Positions 16,842 through 27,853 of a DNA stretch of 41,389 nt are shown one piece after another. Under the pieces are notes generated by a model. The model ran no database searches and was not told where the DNA came from. It saw only the letters and a program-made list of their open reading frames with translations. Source of the stretch: Limosilactobacillus oris DSM 4864 (GTDB taxonomy: Bacteria > Bacillota > Bacilli > Lactobacillales > Lactobacillaceae). Where the stretch lies: assembly GCF_001434465.1 (NCBI RefSeq), contig NZ_AZGE01000016.1, forward strand, positions 1-41,389, written 5' to 3'. Numbering within the stretch: the stretch's first letter is position 1; every line of letters begins with the position of its first letter. The position numbers were made by a program, and so were the translations under genes.

Positions 16842-17984
16842 ATGAATTTCACAATCAATCGGACTGCGTTCATCAGCCAATTAAATAACGTTCTTCGTGC
16901 CATCTCATCTAAAACCACTATTCCCATCTTAACTGGATTAAAGATGGTTGTTGACACTGACCGCATTGTCCTCACCGGGAGCAATTCCGACATTACGATT
17001 GAAAGTGTGATCGATGCAAGCGACGAAGACTACGGGTTAACCGTCAAAGAGGCAGGGGCCATTGTGTTACCCGCCCGTTTCTTCAGTGAAATCGTTAAGA
17101 AGCTGCCAGACAAGCAAGTAACAATTGAAGTTACCAATGGCTTCCAAGCCGATATCACTTCCGGAACCGCGAAGTTCCAAATCAATGGCCAGGATGCCAG
17201 CAACTTCCCCCACCTGCCAGAAATTGAATCTGATAACACGATTACCCTACCGACGGACGTCCTCAAAGAAGTCATCCGGCAAACGGTTATCGCAGTATCT
17301 AAGCAGGAAAGTCGGCCGATCCTTGCCGGGGTCCACTTTACGTTAAAGGACGGCCTGCTGACGGCAGTCGCAACCGATAGTCACCGCTTGGCGCAACGAA
17401 AAGTGGCCTTGGAAAATGTCGACAGCAGCATCAATTTCGACATCATTATTCCAGGAAAGAGTCTGGATGAGCTCTCGGGAATGATGGGCGATGGGAACGA
17501 AGATGTTAAGGTTCAGGTCAGCGAAAACCAAGTGCTGTTTATCTTTGGCAACACGCACTTCTACTCCCGGCTGCTGGAGGGGAATTACCCAGAAACCAGC
17601 CAGTTGATTCCGACAACGTCCGATACCACGGTGGAAGTGGAAGCGGGCACCTTCCTCTCCTCAATCGACCGGGCTTCCCTGCTGTCTCACGAAAGCCGCA
17701 ACGACGTGGTTAAGCTGACAATCCAGCCAGCTAACCAGCGGGTCAAAATCAGCAGTGATTCTCCTGACATCGGGACCGTGGAAGAAGAGGTCGCAACGAC
17801 CGCGCTCGAGGGCCAGGACCTGGAGATCTCCTTCAACCCGAACTACATGAAGGATGCTCTGCGTTCGTTTGGTCAGAGTACGATTCGCATTTCCTTTACC
17901 TCTGCTCTGCGGCCGTTTACCCTGGTGCCAACTGAAGACACCGAAAACTTTGTTCACCTGATTACCCCAGTGCGGACATTCTAG
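16842..17984 (+). CDS. dnaN: DNA polymerase III sliding clamp (beta subunit)
   Basis: Ring-shaped processivity clamp of the replicative polymerase and docking platform for repair proteins. The 380-residue product is full length, with three consecutive clamp folds. It starts MNFTINRTAFISQLNNVLRA and ends in the conserved LITPVRTF. ATG 16842 follows GGAG. The gene follows dnaA and the unwinding element and ends with its own terminator, so yaaA-recF-gyrBA has a separate start. Confidence 0.98.
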   Translation: MNFTINRTAFISQLNNVLRAISSKTTIPILTGLKMVVDTDRIVLTGSNSDITIESVIDASDEDYGLTVKEAGAIVLPARFFSEIVKKLPDKQVTIEVTNGFQADITSGTAKFQINGQDASNFPHLPEIESDNTITLPTDVLKEVIRQTVIAVSKQESRPILAGVHFTLKDGLLTAVATDSHRLAQRKVALENVDSSINFDIIIPGKSLDELSGMMGDGNEDVKVQVSENQVLFIFGNTHFYSRLLEGNYPETSQLIPTTSDTTVEVEAGTFLSSIDRASLLSHESRNDVVKLTIQPANQRVKISSDSPDIGTVEEEVATTALEGQDLEISFNPNYMKDALRSFGQSTIRISFTSALRPFTLVPTEDTENFVHLITPVRTF

Positions 17985-18000
17985 TTCGTGAAAGATTGTT

Positions 18001-18040
18001 AACGGCCTTAGCCACTAAATGTGGTTAGGGCCGTTTTTTA
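18001..18040 (+). terminator. dnaN terminator
   Basis: AACGGCCTTAGCCAC and GTGGTTAGGGCCGTT form a long stem (18001-18015 with 18021-18035) followed by T6. Confidence 0.9.
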
Positions 18041-18078
18041 CTTGTTTAACCCTAGTGAAATTAATTTATTGGCAAATT

Positions 18079-18113
18079 GAGCCGTTTTAGGCCGTTTTTG
18101 ATAAAAATGGCTC
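18079..18113. repeat. hairpin in the dnaN-yaaA gap
   Basis: GAGCCGTTTT (18079-18088) pairs with AAAATGGCTC (18104-18113) with one G-U pair. There is no T run, and the function is unknown. The string GGCCGTTTTT inside its loop also occurs in the dnaN terminator. Confidence 0.45.
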
Positions 18114-18166
18114 CAAAAGAAGAAAATGGCTGAGATGGGCTAATGAGGGAAAATAGCTTGTGATTG

Positions 18167-18175
18167 TGATATAAT
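18167..18175 (+). promoter_or_regulatory. yaaA-recF-gyrB-gyrA promoter (extended -10)
   Basis: TGATATAAT, an extended -10 about 28 bases before yaaA, is the same element seen before asnB. No clear -35. Confidence 0.55.
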
Positions 18176-18202
18176 AGATGGAGTAAAGTAGGTGAAATAG
18201 CA

Positions 18203-18424
18203 GTGGAAATGAAAAAAATTATAATTGACCGGCCATTCATTACCCTCGGTCAATTACTAAAAGAAGAGGCCATTATTCCGACCGGCGGGGCAGCTAAGTG
18301 GTACCTCAAGGAAAATACCGTTTTGGTCAACGCTGAAGCAGACGACCGGCGCGGACGGAAACTATACCCAGGGGACACCGTTACACTACCGGATCATCGT
18401 CAATTAACCATTGAAAGCAAGTAG
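18203..18424 (+). CDS. yaaA: S4-domain RNA-binding protein YaaA
   Basis: Small 73-residue S4-like protein found between dnaN and recF in Bacillota. B. subtilis YaaA has been linked to 50S ribosome assembly. The S4 fold is visible (ITLGQLLKEEAIIPTGGAAKWYL, then VLVNAEADDRRGRKLYPGDTV). I chose GTG 18203 because AGGTGA lies at the right distance. ATG 18209 is the alternative. recF follows after 9 bases. Confidence 0.92.
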   Translation: MEMKKIIIDRPFITLGQLLKEEAIIPTGGAAKWYLKENTVLVNAEADDRRGRKLYPGDTVTLPDHRQLTIESK

Positions 18425-18433
18425 TGATCATTA

Positions 18434-19555
18434 ATGATTCTGTCGGAGCTACATTTACATCACTTTCGTAACTATGAAGACCAGACCGTTCACTTTGCTC
18501 CCGGAGTGAACGTTTTAATTGGTCATAATGCGCAGGGCAAGACCAACATGCTGGAAGCAATCTACGCCCTTTCATTGACCCGGAGTCACCGGACCAATAA
18601 CGACCGGGAGCTGATTAATTGGCAGGAGAAGTCCGCCTCCATTAGTGGGGTTGTCCAAAAAGCCAGCGGAAGAGTACCACTGGAGCTGCAATTTACCAAG
18701 GAGGGCAAGCGGGCGAAAGTCAACCACTTAGAGCAGGCCCGACTGGCCCAGTATATTGGTCAACTGAACGCGATTTTATTTGCGCCGGAGGACCTGTCCC
18801 TGGTTAAGGGGGCACCAGCAGTCCGGCGCCGTTTTATGGACATGGAATTTAGTCAGATGAGCAGCAAGTACCTTTACAATGCCAGCCAGTACCGTTCCCT
18901 GCTCCGGCAACGGAATAAGTATTTGAAGCAGCTCAAGTATGGTCAGCAGCACGACCGGGTCTTGCTCGACGTGCTATCGGACCAGCTGGCGGCTTACGGG
19001 GCCGAGCTGGTGGTGGCGCGCTTTCACTTCCTCCAGCAGCTGGGGAAGTGGGCAGCAGATTTGCACTACCAGATTTCTTTGAATGCGGAAAAGCTGCGCT
19101 TGGTGTATGCCACCCAGCTGAAGGTCACGGCGGAGACAACGGTGGACGATGCCTACCAGCAGCTGCTGACGATTTTTAAGGAGAATAAGGCCCGGGAGAT
19201 TGACCAGGGGAGTACGATGTTTGGCCCCCAGCGGGACGATATCCGTTTCCTGGTCAACGGCAAGAACGTTCAATCGTTCGGCTCCCAAGGGCAGCAAAGG
19301 ACAACGGCCCTGGCGGTAAAATTGGCGGAGATTGACCTGATGAAGGAGCAGACTGGTGAGTACCCGTTGCTCCTCCTTGATGATGTCCTCTCAGAACTGG
19401 ATACGGTCCGTCAGACGCACTTGTTAACGGCAATCCAGGATAAGGTTCAGACCTTTTTGACGACGACCAGTCTGAGTGACGTTGCCCGGCAGCTGATTAA
19501 TGAACCCACGATTTTTAACATTAAGAATGGCACTTTGATTAAGGAGGAAGAATAG
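18434..19555 (+). CDS. recF: DNA repair protein RecF
   Basis: SMC-like ATPase that helps load RecA at single-strand gaps. The 373-residue product has Walker [14 protein letters not shown] (about residues 30-42), the ABC-type signature region [18 protein letters not shown], and Walker [14 protein letters not shown]. The stop overlaps the gyrB start by one base, so translation of the two is coupled. Confidence 0.97.
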   Translation: MILSELHLHHFRNYEDQTVHFAPGVNVLIGHNAQGKTNMLEAIYALSLTRSHRTNNDRELINWQEKSASISGVVQKASGRVPLELQFTKEGKRAKVNHLEQARLAQYIGQLNAILFAPEDLSLVKGAPAVRRRFMDMEFSQMSSKYLYNASQYRSLLRQRNKYLKQLKYGQQHDRVLLDVLSDQLAAYGAELVVARFHFLQQLGKWAADLHYQISLNAEKLRLVYATQLKVTAETTVDDAYQQLLTIFKENKAREIDQGSTMFGPQRDDIRFLVNGKNVQSFGSQGQQRTTALAVKLAEIDLMKEQTGEYPLLLLDDVLSELDTVRQTHLLTAIQDKVQTFLTTTSLSDVARQLINEPTIFNIKNGTLIKEEE

Positions 19556-21501
19556 TGAGCGACGAACAAAAGGAAACCAAGGCGCAACTTGCTAGTGAAT
19601 ACGATGCTAGTCAAATTCAGGTTTTAAAGGGATTAGACGCTGTTCGTAAGCGGCCCGGAATGTACATCGGTTCTACCTCAGCCCAGGGGCTGCACCACCT
19701 GGTTTGGGAAATCGTCGACAATGGGATCGACGAAGCCCTAGCCGGTTTTTGTACCGAAATCAACGTCGAAGTCAACCCGGATAACAGTATTACCGTTCGC
19801 GACAACGGACGGGGGATTCCGGTCGACATCCAAGGCCAGACTGGTAAGTCCGCTCTGGAAACGGTCTTCACGGTCCTCCACGCTGGGGGAAAGTTTGGCG
19901 GCGGTGGCTACAAGGTCTCCGGTGGTTTGCACGGGGTCGGGGCCTCGGTAGTTAACGCCCTGTCCACTGAACTAGACGTGAAGGTTGCTCGGCAGGGAAA
20001 GGAATACTACATGGACTTCGACCACGGGCACGTTAAGACTTCCATGAAGGTCATTAACGACCACCTGGCAGAAGACATCCACGGGACGACCGTGCACTTC
20101 AAGCCGGATCCGGCAATTTTCCGCGAAACCACGGTTTACAACATCAAGACCCTGACGAACCGCCTGCGTGAACTGGCCTTCCTGAACAAGGGCCTCAAGA
20201 TTACCATTGAGGATAAGCGCGATGACGAGCCAGAACGGCAGGACTTCCACTATGAGGGTGGGATTCGCCACTACGTCGACTACTTGAACGAGGACAAGAC
20301 GACCCTGTTTGAGCCGCCAATTTACGTAGAGGGCAAGGAAAACGGCATTACCGTTGAAGTGTCGCTCCAGTACACCGACTCCTACCGCAGTGAGCTGTTG
20401 ACCTTTACCAACAACATCCACACTTACGAAGGGGGAACCCACGAGACCGGCTTCAAGATGGCCCTGACCCGGGTAATTAACGATTACGGGCACAAGACGA
20501 ACATCTTGAAGAGCAACGAAACTCTGTCCGGGGATGACGTACGTGAAGGGATGACGGCGGTTGTTTCCATCAAGCACCCCGATCCACAGTTTGAGGGTCA
20601 GACCAAGACCAAGCTGGGGAACTCCGATGCTCGGACGGCCACGGACCACGTCTTTGCGGCGACCTTCAACCGCTTCTTAATGGAACACCCGGATGAAGCC
20701 CGGCAGATTATTGAAAAGGGGCAGCTGGCTTCCAAGGCTCGGGTGGCAGCCAAGCGGGCCCGGGAAGTAACTCGGAAGAAGAGCGGGTTGGAAATCTCTA
20801 ACCTGCCCGGCAAACTGGCGGATAACACCAGTAAGGACCCGAATATCTCAGAATTATTCATCGTCGAGGGGGACTCCGCCGGTGGTTCTGCCAAGCAGGG
20901 GCGGTCGCGGCTGACCCAGGCCATCCTGCCGATTCGGGGGAAGATTTTGAACGTCGAAAAGGCAACCCTGGACCGGGTACTGGCTAACGAAGAAATTCGC
21001 TCCCTCTTTACGGCCCTGGGTACCGGCTTTGGCGAGGACTTCGATATTGACAAGGCCAACTACCACAAGCTGATTATCATGACCGATGCCGATGTCGACG
21101 GGGCCCACATTCGGACCCTGCTGCTGACCCTGATTTACCGCTTCATGCGGCCAATGATTACCCATGGCTACGTCTACATTGCCCAGCCACCGCTGTACCA
21201 AGTGCGGCAAGGAAAGTTTGTCCGCTACATCGAATCCGACGAGGAGCTGGAACAAGTTGTCAGTTCCCTGCAACCGAGCCCGAAGCCGGTTATCCAGCGG
21301 TACAAGGGGCTTGGTGAAATGGATGCCGAACAGCTGTGGGAGACCACGATGGATCCAGAAAACCGGCACTTACTCCGGGTTCAGTTAGACGACGCCGAAC
21401 AGGCCAACGAAATTTTCCCAATGCTGATGGGAACCAAGGTTGGCCCGCGGCGGGACTTTATCGAGCAAAACGCCAAGTTTGTTGAAAACCTTGACTTGTA
21501 G
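19555..21501 (+). CDS. gyrB: DNA gyrase subunit B
   Basis: ATPase subunit of DNA gyrase. The 648-residue protein has the GHKL ATPase domain ([34 protein letters not shown]) and the transducer domain. The TOPRIM domain shows [14 protein letters not shown] and the acidic DADVDGAHI metal site. GTG 19555 overlaps the recF stop. The MYIGSTS segment is conserved. Nothing in the GyrB resistance region ([17 protein letters not shown]) looks altered. Confidence 0.98.
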   Translation: MSDEQKETKAQLASEYDASQIQVLKGLDAVRKRPGMYIGSTSAQGLHHLVWEIVDNGIDEALAGFCTEINVEVNPDNSITVRDNGRGIPVDIQGQTGKSALETVFTVLHAGGKFGGGGYKVSGGLHGVGASVVNALSTELDVKVARQGKEYYMDFDHGHVKTSMKVINDHLAEDIHGTTVHFKPDPAIFRETTVYNIKTLTNRLRELAFLNKGLKITIEDKRDDEPERQDFHYEGGIRHYVDYLNEDKTTLFEPPIYVEGKENGITVEVSLQYTDSYRSELLTFTNNIHTYEGGTHETGFKMALTRVINDYGHKTNILKSNETLSGDDVREGMTAVVSIKHPDPQFEGQTKTKLGNSDARTATDHVFAATFNRFLMEHPDEARQIIEKGQLASKARVAAKRAREVTRKKSGLEISNLPGKLADNTSKDPNISELFIVEGDSAGGSAKQGRSRLTQAILPIRGKILNVEKATLDRVLANEEIRSLFTALGTGFGEDFDIDKANYHKLIIMTDADVDGAHIRTLLLTLIYRFMRPMITHGYVYIAQPPLYQVRQGKFVRYIESDEELEQVVSSLQPSPKPVIQRYKGLGEMDAEQLWETTMDPENRHLLRVQLDDAEQANEIFPMLMGTKVGPRRDFIEQNAKFVENLDL

Positions 21502-21532
21502 TCGGGGCTGAGCGGAAAAAGGAGGAACGACA

Positions 21533-24076
21533 TTGACAGAAGATATGTCAAATCGGATTACGGACGTCAAACTGACGAGCCAGATGAAAAACTCATTCCT
21601 GGACTACGCCATGAGTGTCATTGTTTCCCGGGCACTGCCGGACGTTCGTGATGGGTTGAAGCCCGTCCAGCGGCGGATCCTGTACGGGATGAATGAGTTG
21701 GGAGTTACCCCTGACAAGCCCTACAAGAAGTCGGCCCGGATCGTCGGGGACGTCATGGGGAAGTTTCACCCCCACGGTGACTCCTCGATTTACGAAGGGT
21801 TAGTCCGGATGGCCCAGGACTTCAGTTACCGCTACATGCTGGTTGACGGGCACGGTAACTTTGGGTCCGTGGATGGCGATAGCGCCGCGGCGATGCGGTA
21901 TACGGAAGCCCGGATGAGCAAGATTGCCTTGGAAATGCTGCGGGACATCAACAAGGACACCGTTGACTTTACCCCGAACTATGATGGGACGGAAAAGGAA
22001 CCGGCCGTGTTGCCGGCCCGTTTCCCGAACTTATTGGTCAACGGGGCGTCAGGAATCGCCGTCGGGATGGCAACCAACATCCCGACCCACAACCTGGGAG
22101 AGGTCATCAGCGCCATTCATATGCTGATGAACAACCCAGACGTGACGATTCCTGAATTGATGAAGGCCTTACCGGGCCCCGACTTCCCGACTGGTGGGGT
22201 CGTAATGGGCAAGGCGGGAATCCGCAAGGCCTACGAGACCGGCCGGGGGAGCATTATCGTCCGCGCCAAGGTCGACATCGAAGAGCAAAAGAACGGCAAG
22301 CAACGGATCATCGTTCATGAAATCCCGTACATGGTCAACAAGGCCAACCTAATTAGCCGGATTGCCGACCTGGCCCGGAATAAGGAAATTGACGGAATCA
22401 CCGACGTTAACGATGAAACCGACCGGGATGGGATGCGGATTGTAATTGACGTGCGGCGGGACGCCAGCGCCGAGGTAATCCTGAATAACCTGTACAAGAT
22501 GACCCTGATGCAGACGACCTTCAACTTCAACATGCTGGCGATTGTCAACGGGGCACCAAAGATTTTGAGCCTCAAGCAGATTCTGCAGTACTACCTGGAA
22601 CACCAGGAAGATGTTGTCCGGCGCCGGACTGAATTTGACCTGAAGAAGGCCCAGAGCCGCCTGCACATCGTTGAGGGACTACGGATCGCCCTTGACCACA
22701 TTGATGAAATCATCAACATCATCCGCCAATCCCAGACGAGCGAAGTTGCCAAGGGTGAACTGATGGGCAACTACGGACTCTCCGACCGGCAGGCCCAAGC
22801 CATCCTGGATATGCGGCTGGTCCGGCTGACCGGTTTGGAACGGGAAAAGATCGAGGCCGAGTACAAGAAGCTGACCGAAGCCATTGCTGACTACAAGGAC
22901 ATCCTGGCCCACCGGGAACGGATCAACCAGATCATTTACGATGAGCTGATGGAAATCCAGAAGAAGTTCGGCGACAAGCGACGGACGGAACTGCAGGTCG
23001 GTGACATCACTAACATCGAAGACGAGGACCTGATTGAAGAGCAGGACATCATCGTTACGCTGACCCATAACGGCTACATCAAGCGGCTGCCGGTCGACGA
23101 GTTTAAGTCCCAGCACCGGGGCGGTCGCGGCGTCAAGGGGATGGGCGTCCACAACGATGACTTCATCGAACAGCTGATTTCCAGCTCGACCCACGACCTG
23201 TTGCTCTTCTTCACCAATTCCGGGAAGGTCTACTCGATGAAGGGCTACGAGGTGCCAGAATACGGCCGGGCTGCCCAGGGGATTCCGATTATCAACCTCC
23301 TGAACATCGACAGTAAGGAAAAAATCAGTGCGGTCATCAACGTTTCTCACGAGACCAACGATGACGATAAGTTCCTCTTCTTTACCACCAAAGACGGGAC
23401 GGTTAAGCGGACACCAGTACCGGAGTTTAAGAACATCCGGAGCAACGGACTCAAGGCCATCAACCTCCACGATGATGACGAACTGATTGACGTTGATGTT
23501 ATCGAAGACCAGCAGACGATGATCATCGGGACGCGTAATGGGTATGCTCTGAGCTTTAATTCCGCGGTTGTCCGGTCAATGGGCCGGGGAGCTGCCGGTG
23601 TCCGGGGAATCCGCCTGCGGGATAACGATTCCGTCATCGGCGCGGCCCCGCTGCACCAGGATGATAATGTTCTGGTAATCAGTGAGAATGGTTTTGGTAA
23701 GCAGACGCCGGCTGCTGAGTACCCGATCAAGGGCCGTGGTGGCCTCGGTGTCAAGACCGTCAACGTGACGAAGAAGAACGGCCCACTGGTCGGTATGACG
23801 ACCGTTGCTGGCGATGAAGACATCATGCTGGTAACTGACCAGGGGGTTATCATCCGCTTTGGAATCGAAAGTGTTTCGCAGACCGGTCGTTCGGCTGTTG
23901 GTGTCCACCTGATCAAGATGGATGACGGTGCCAAGGTCGCAACGATGGCGAAGGTCGAAAAGGAAGACGACAGTGACGATGACGCACAGGGGACTGAAGA
24001 TGACAGTGCCACTGTCGAAGTCACTGACGACGCTAACCCCGATGAAAATACAGAAAATACAGAAAATCCAGAATAA
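21533..24076 (+). CDS. gyrA: DNA gyrase subunit A
   Basis: Breakage-reunion subunit of gyrase, making an A2B2 complex with GyrB. The 847-residue product has the winged-helix domain with catalytic Tyr in [11 protein letters not shown] and the quinolone-determining segment [15 protein letters not shown] (Ser present, as in wild type). The C-terminal beta-pinwheel carries the GyrA box [10 protein letters not shown]. It ends with about 40 very acidic residues including two ENT repeats. The start is TTG 21533 with GGAGG at 21521-21525. Confidence 0.97.
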   Translation: MTEDMSNRITDVKLTSQMKNSFLDYAMSVIVSRALPDVRDGLKPVQRRILYGMNELGVTPDKPYKKSARIVGDVMGKFHPHGDSSIYEGLVRMAQDFSYRYMLVDGHGNFGSVDGDSAAAMRYTEARMSKIALEMLRDINKDTVDFTPNYDGTEKEPAVLPARFPNLLVNGASGIAVGMATNIPTHNLGEVISAIHMLMNNPDVTIPELMKALPGPDFPTGGVVMGKAGIRKAYETGRGSIIVRAKVDIEEQKNGKQRIIVHEIPYMVNKANLISRIADLARNKEIDGITDVNDETDRDGMRIVIDVRRDASAEVILNNLYKMTLMQTTFNFNMLAIVNGAPKILSLKQILQYYLEHQEDVVRRRTEFDLKKAQSRLHIVEGLRIALDHIDEIINIIRQSQTSEVAKGELMGNYGLSDRQAQAILDMRLVRLTGLEREKIEAEYKKLTEAIADYKDILAHRERINQIIYDELMEIQKKFGDKRRTELQVGDITNIEDEDLIEEQDIIVTLTHNGYIKRLPVDEFKSQHRGGRGVKGMGVHNDDFIEQLISSSTHDLLLFFTNSGKVYSMKGYEVPEYGRAAQGIPIINLLNIDSKEKISAVINVSHETNDDDKFLFFTTKDGTVKRTPVPEFKNIRSNGLKAINLHDDDELIDVDVIEDQQTMIIGTRNGYALSFNSAVVRSMGRGAAGVRGIRLRDNDSVIGAAPLHQDDNVLVISENGFGKQTPAAEYPIKGRGGLGVKTVNVTKKNGPLVGMTTVAGDEDIMLVTDQGVIIRFGIESVSQTGRSAVGVHLIKMDDGAKVATMAKVEKEDDSDDDAQGTEDDSATVEVTDDANPDENTENTENPE

Positions 24077-24085
24077 TTAAGTGCA

Positions 24086-24134
24086 AAATCCTGAGGAGCG
24101 CGTATATATTAAGTAGCCGCAAACCTCAGGATTT
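24086..24134 (+). terminator. gyrA terminator
   Basis: AAATCCTGAGG (24086-24096) pairs perfectly with CCTCAGGATTT (24124-24134). The T run is weak (TTTCTCGTT), and the loop is large and AT-rich. Confidence 0.7.
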
Positions 24135-24149
24135 CTCGTTATCTGTGCC

Positions 24150-24178
24150 TTGTTTTAAAGCGTGCTTTATGCTATATT
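24150..24178 (+). promoter_or_regulatory. rpsF-ssb-rpsR promoter
   Basis: TTGTTT (24150-24155), a 17-base spacer and TATATT (24173-24178), about 90 bases before rpsF. Confidence 0.65.
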
Positions 24179-24208
24179 TTATATCTGTGAGTATACGTAC
24201 AGACGTCT

Positions 24209-24248
24209 ACTCTCCTTGTTCTTCTTCACTGGTAAGAAGAACCAGAGT
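24209..24248 (+). promoter_or_regulatory. rpsF leader hairpin, possible S6:S18 regulatory site
   Basis: ACTCT (24209-24213) pairs with AGAGT (24244-24248) and GTTCTTCTT (24218-24226) with AAGAAGAAC (24234-24242), separated by an asymmetric bulge. A bulged hairpin in the rpsF leader fits the known S6:S18 feedback element by position. I could not confirm the conserved protein-binding bases. Confidence 0.4.
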
Positions 24249-24269
24249 CCATAAGGAGGTGTAACATTC

Positions 24270-24566
24270 ATGGAAACACGTAAATATGAAATTACTTACA
24301 TCATTCGTCCTGACATCGAAGAATCAGCAAAGAGCGAACTGGTAGACCGGTTCGACAAGGTTTTAACGGACAATGGTGCAGACATCGCTGAATCAAAGGA
24401 CTGGTCAACTCGCCGTTTTGCTTACCCAATCGACAAGTACACTGAAGGTACTTACCACGTAGTTACTTTAACTACTGATACTGACGAAGCATTAAACGAA
24501 TTCGACCGTCTTTCAAAGTTCAGTGACGATATCCTACGTCACATGATCGTTAAGCTTGATGCTTAA
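24270..24566 (+). CDS. rpsF: 30S ribosomal protein S6
   Basis: bS6, which pairs with bS18 on the platform of the small subunit. The 98-residue product starts [17 protein letters not shown] and has the family core [21 protein letters not shown] strong AAGGAGG precedes the start. It is the first gene of the rpsF-ssb-rpsR operon, and its codons are plainer and more AT-rich than those of the neighbouring genes, as is usual for ribosomal proteins. Confidence 0.98.
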   Translation: METRKYEITYIIRPDIEESAKSELVDRFDKVLTDNGADIAESKDWSTRRFAYPIDKYTEGTYHVVTLTTDTDEALNEFDRLSKFSDDILRHMIVKLDA

Positions 24567-24601
24567 TTAGATTGTCAATTTAATAGAGAGGAGAACGATC
24601 A

Positions 24602-25177
24602 ATGATTAATCGTGCAGTCTTAACTGGGCGTTTAACGAGAGATCCTGAGTTGCGGTACACGACGAGCGGGACAGCGGTAGTATCATTTACCCTGGCTGTT
24701 GACCGGCAATTCCGGAACCAGAACGGGGACCGGGACGCTGACTTTGTCAACTGCGTCATCTGGCGTAAGTCCGCGGAAAACTTCAGTAACTTCACGCATA
24801 AGGGTTCCCTAGTGGGGGTCGAAGGCCGGATTCAAACCCGGAACTACGAAAACCAGCAGGGTAACCGGGTATACGTTACCGAAGTCGTCGTTGATAACTT
24901 CGCATTGCTTGAACCCCGGCAAAATGGCGGGATGAACCAGGGCGGTCAGCAACAACCATTTAACAATGGCAGCAATCAACCGTTTGCCGGTCAGCCCCAG
25001 CAGCAATTCGGTGGTAATCAGCCACAGACTAACAATGCTCCTCAAGGGAATCCATCATCAAATAACGGCTTCGGTGGGAACGCCCCAGCCAATAACGATG
25101 CGCCTTTCTCTGCCGGCAATACGAATAATGACGGCGAACAAAAGATTGACGTGTCAGATGATGAATTACCATTCTAA
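24602..25177 (+). CDS. ssb: single-stranded DNA-binding protein
   Basis: Homotetrameric OB-fold protein that coats single-stranded DNA. In the 191-residue product the OB fold covers about 1-107 (starting [20 protein letters not shown]). A Gln/Asn/Gly-rich disordered linker follows, and the C-terminal tip DDELPF is the docking peptide for replication and repair partners. It lies between rpsF and rpsR, the standard Bacillota arrangement. Confidence 0.98.
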   Translation: MINRAVLTGRLTRDPELRYTTSGTAVVSFTLAVDRQFRNQNGDRDADFVNCVIWRKSAENFSNFTHKGSLVGVEGRIQTRNYENQQGNRVYVTEVVVDNFALLEPRQNGGMNQGGQQQPFNNGSNQPFAGQPQQQFGGNQPQTNNAPQGNPSSNNGFGGNAPANNDAPFSAGNTNNDGEQKIDVSDDELPF

Positions 25178-25209
25178 ATAAATTTTTACCAAGATAGGAG
25201 GGTAATTTC

Positions 25210-25446
25210 ATGGCACAACAACGTCGGGGCGGTCGTCGTCGTCGCAAGGTCGACTTCATCGCCGCTAACCACATCGAATACATCGATTACAAAGATACTG
25301 ACTTATTACGGCAGTTTATTTCCGAACGGGGTAAGATTTTACCACGCCGGGTCACTGGTACCAGTGCTAAGAACCAACGTAAGTTAACCATCGCTATTAA
25401 GCGTGCCCGGATTATGGGTCTTCTGCCATTCGTTGCTGAAGATTAA
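25210..25446 (+). CDS. rpsR: 30S ribosomal protein S18
   Basis: bS18, partner of bS6. The 78-residue basic product begins [16 protein letters not shown] and contains [19 protein letters not shown] and [13 protein letters not shown], all typical. It follows ssb by 32 bases, with a TAGGAGGG site, and a strong terminator ends the operon. Confidence 0.98.
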   Translation: MAQQRRGGRRRRKVDFIAANHIEYIDYKDTDLLRQFISERGKILPRRVTGTSAKNQRKLTIAIKRARIMGLLPFVAED

Positions 25447-25456
25447 TCTGGTAATC

Positions 25457-25505
25457 AAAACGGAAGCGACCGCTAGTGTTATAGTGGGTGCTTCCGTTTT
25501 CTTTT
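25457..25505 (+). terminator. rpsR terminator
   Basis: AAAACGGAAGC (25457-25467) pairs with GCTTCCGTTTT (25490-25500), and T residues follow. The next small gene starts just downstream, so some read-through is likely. Confidence 0.85.
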
Positions 25506-25519
25506 AGGAGGAAGTTATA

Positions 25520-25702
25520 ATGCAGACACTTTACATCAGTGCAAGTATCCTGGCATTTATTGGGGTAATTATGCTCTGGCTGGGGTTCGCCCAGCGCTAC
25601 CATGAGCTAACCGGCTTGCAAAAGGCCGCGTTGCTAGTGACGACTGTGGGCGTTTTAATTCCGCTGTTAGCAGGATTTATTGCGGGCTGGCTCGGTCGTT
25701 AG
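25520..25702 (+). CDS. small two-helix membrane protein of unknown function
   Basis: I do not recognise a family. The 60-residue protein has two hydrophobic segments (about residues 5-24 and 38-57) joined by a polar hairpin (QRYHELTGLQK). A consensus TAGGAGG lies 9 bases before ATG 25520, which supports translation. It sits between the rpsR terminator and the gdpP promoter, so it is probably expressed by read-through from rpsF-ssb-rpsR. Confidence 0.72.
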   Translation: MQTLYISASILAFIGVIMLWLGFAQRYHELTGLQKAALLVTTVGVLIPLLAGFIAGWLGR

Positions 25703-25766
25703 AGCTGACGCTGCGGCAATTTTCTGTACTCCTGATTCGTTCGACCGGGTTTGTTGCCGTCGGATG

Positions 25767-25775
25767 TGATATGAT
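25767..25775 (+). promoter_or_regulatory. gdpP promoter (extended -10)
   Basis: TGATATGAT, an extended -10 about 52 bases before gdpP. The -35 is not clear. Confidence 0.45.
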
Positions 25776-25826
25776 AGATTTATCCAAGAAAATGGGAAGA
25801 ACGGTTCCCTTTTTGGGAGGATTATT

Positions 25827-27848
25827 ATGCACAAATTTTTCAGTCGTGAAAACTGGCTGTTTTATTTTAAACACCCAGCAGTCCGCTGGAATGTCTGCTA
25901 TTTGCTATTATTGACTATTCTCAGCCTCTGCTTTGCTTTTACCCTTAACTGGGTCGTAGGCATAATTGTCTTTGTCATCGCCCTGGTTGGTGGTGTCACC
26001 AGTGTTAAGCAGCTGCGGCGGTTGGTAATTGACGCAAATGAATACCTCAACCACCTGGTGTATCAAATCAAGCAGGGTCAGCAAGAGGCCCTCTTGGAAA
26101 TGCCGGTGGGCTTGATTATGCTCAACCAGCGTCAAGAAGTGGAGTGGATCAACCCCTACATGGCCCGGTACTTTCCTTTGAAACGGGTCGTGGGCAAGTC
26201 TTTAGCAGAAGTCGATGAAGAATTAGCCCAGCTAGTTCAGCAACACGCGGACGATACGAAGCCCCAAGTAGTGACGTGGCGGGACCGGCAGTTTGACTTC
26301 CTGGTCCAAAAGCAGCACCGGGTAATCTACCTGATGGACGTCACGAAGTATGAACAGATTAGCAAACGCTTCAAACAGGAACAGATTTTCCTCGGCAACA
26401 TCTACCTGGATAACTACGATGAATTGATCCAGGGAATGAATGATTCGAACGTGTCGAACCTCCACAACTACGTCACGTCGGAAATCAGCAAGTGGGCCCA
26501 GGAAAACCAGCTGTTGATGAAAGTCATCGATGACGACAACTATTTGATTATCGGTCACCGGAGCGCGCTCCAGGAGCTAGAACGAAAGAAGTTCAAGATC
26601 CTGGATATTATTCGGGAAAATACGTCTCAGCAGAATTCGCCGGTTACTCTCAGTGTCGGGATTTCCTACGGGGAAAACAACCTGATTAAACTGGCGGATA
26701 CTGCCCAGGAAAACCTTGACCTGGCGCTAGGCCGGGGTGGTGACCAGGTCGTTGTCCGGGCCCAGGACCAACCGGCCCGCTTCTACGGTGGGAAGACCAA
26801 CCCGATGGAGAAGCGGACCCGGGTTCGGGCGCGGATGATCAGCCAGGCTCTGAAAGAACTGATTGATCAAGCTGACCAGCTCTTCGTCATGGGCCACAAA
26901 AAGCCCGATATGGACTCACTAGGGGCCTGCCTCGGGATTCGCCGGATTGCGGAGATGAACGGGAAGGAGTGCTGGATTGTCGTTGATGATGAGCAGCAGC
27001 ACTCTGATATTCAGCGCCTAATGCGGGAAGTTGATAACTACCAGAACATTAAGGACCACATTATTTCGCCAAGCGAGGCGCTGGAAAAGGCGACCGCTAA
27101 CAGCCTCCTGGTCATGGTTGACCATGCTAAGGAAAGCATTACGATTTCGCCGGCCCTGTACGATCAGCTGCAAAACCGGCTGGTCATTATTGACCACCAC
27201 CGGCGGGGCGAGGAGTTCCCTGAAAATCCCCTGCTGGTCTACATTGAGCCCTACGCTTCGTCGACCTGTGAATTGATTACGGAAATGTTCGAGTACCAGC
27301 CGCGCGAGGGGAAGGGACTGAATAAGCTGGAAGCTACAACCATGCTGACAGGGATTCAGATCGATACCAAGTCCTTTACCAAGAGTGCCGGGACGCGGAC
27401 CTTTGATGCGGCCAGCTACCTGCGGTCAGCCGGGGCTGATGGGATGATGATTCAGTCCTTTATGAAGGAAGATTCGCAGAGCTTTATGCAGCGCAACCAC
27501 CTGCTGGCGCGAGCAGAGATCAATGATCAAATCGCTATCTGTGCCGGTGAAGAGGACCGCTATTACGACTCGGTCACGGCGGCCCAGGCGGCAGATATGC
27601 TCTTGCAGATTTCGAACGTCGACGCGTCGTTTGTGATTACTAAGCGGCCGGACGGCGGGGTCGGAGTTTCTGCCCGGTCGATGGGGGACTTTAACGTTCA
27701 AGTAGTGATGGAAAAAATGGGTGGTGGCGGTCACCTAGCCAACGCTGCAACCCAGATTAGCGGCAAAACCGTCGCGGAGGTCAAGCAGGAATTGCTGAAC
27801 CTGCTCCACCAGCGGGTCGCTAAGGATGATGAAAAAACAGAGGAGTGA
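25827..27848 (+). CDS. gdpP: cyclic-di-AMP phosphodiesterase GdpP
   Basis: Membrane phosphodiesterase that hydrolyses c-di-AMP and so tunes osmolyte and potassium balance and wall stress. The 673-residue protein has two N-terminal membrane helices (about 15-60) and a degenerate PAS domain. A degenerate GGDEF domain follows, then the catalytic DHH/DHHA1 module with [12 protein letters not shown] and the DHH motif [11 protein letters not shown]. The C-terminal [10 protein letters not shown] is the DHHA1 signature. GGGAGG precedes ATG 25827. rplI follows almost without a gap. Confidence 0.96.
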   Translation: MHKFFSRENWLFYFKHPAVRWNVCYLLLLTILSLCFAFTLNWVVGIIVFVIALVGGVTSVKQLRRLVIDANEYLNHLVYQIKQGQQEALLEMPVGLIMLNQRQEVEWINPYMARYFPLKRVVGKSLAEVDEELAQLVQQHADDTKPQVVTWRDRQFDFLVQKQHRVIYLMDVTKYEQISKRFKQEQIFLGNIYLDNYDELIQGMNDSNVSNLHNYVTSEISKWAQENQLLMKVIDDDNYLIIGHRSALQELERKKFKILDIIRENTSQQNSPVTLSVGISYGENNLIKLADTAQENLDLALGRGGDQVVVRAQDQPARFYGGKTNPMEKRTRVRARMISQALKELIDQADQLFVMGHKKPDMDSLGACLGIRRIAEMNGKECWIVVDDEQQHSDIQRLMREVDNYQNIKDHIISPSEALEKATANSLLVMVDHAKESITISPALYDQLQNRLVIIDHHRRGEEFPENPLLVYIEPYASSTCELITEMFEYQPREGKGLNKLEATTMLTGIQIDTKSFTKSAGTRTFDAASYLRSAGADGMMIQSFMKEDSQSFMQRNHLLARAEINDQIAICAGEEDRYYDSVTAAQAADMLLQISNVDASFVITKRPDGGVGVSARSMGDFNVQVVMEKMGGGGHLANAATQISGKTVAEVKQELLNLLHQRVAKDDEKTEE

Positions 27849-27853
27849 CAAGG

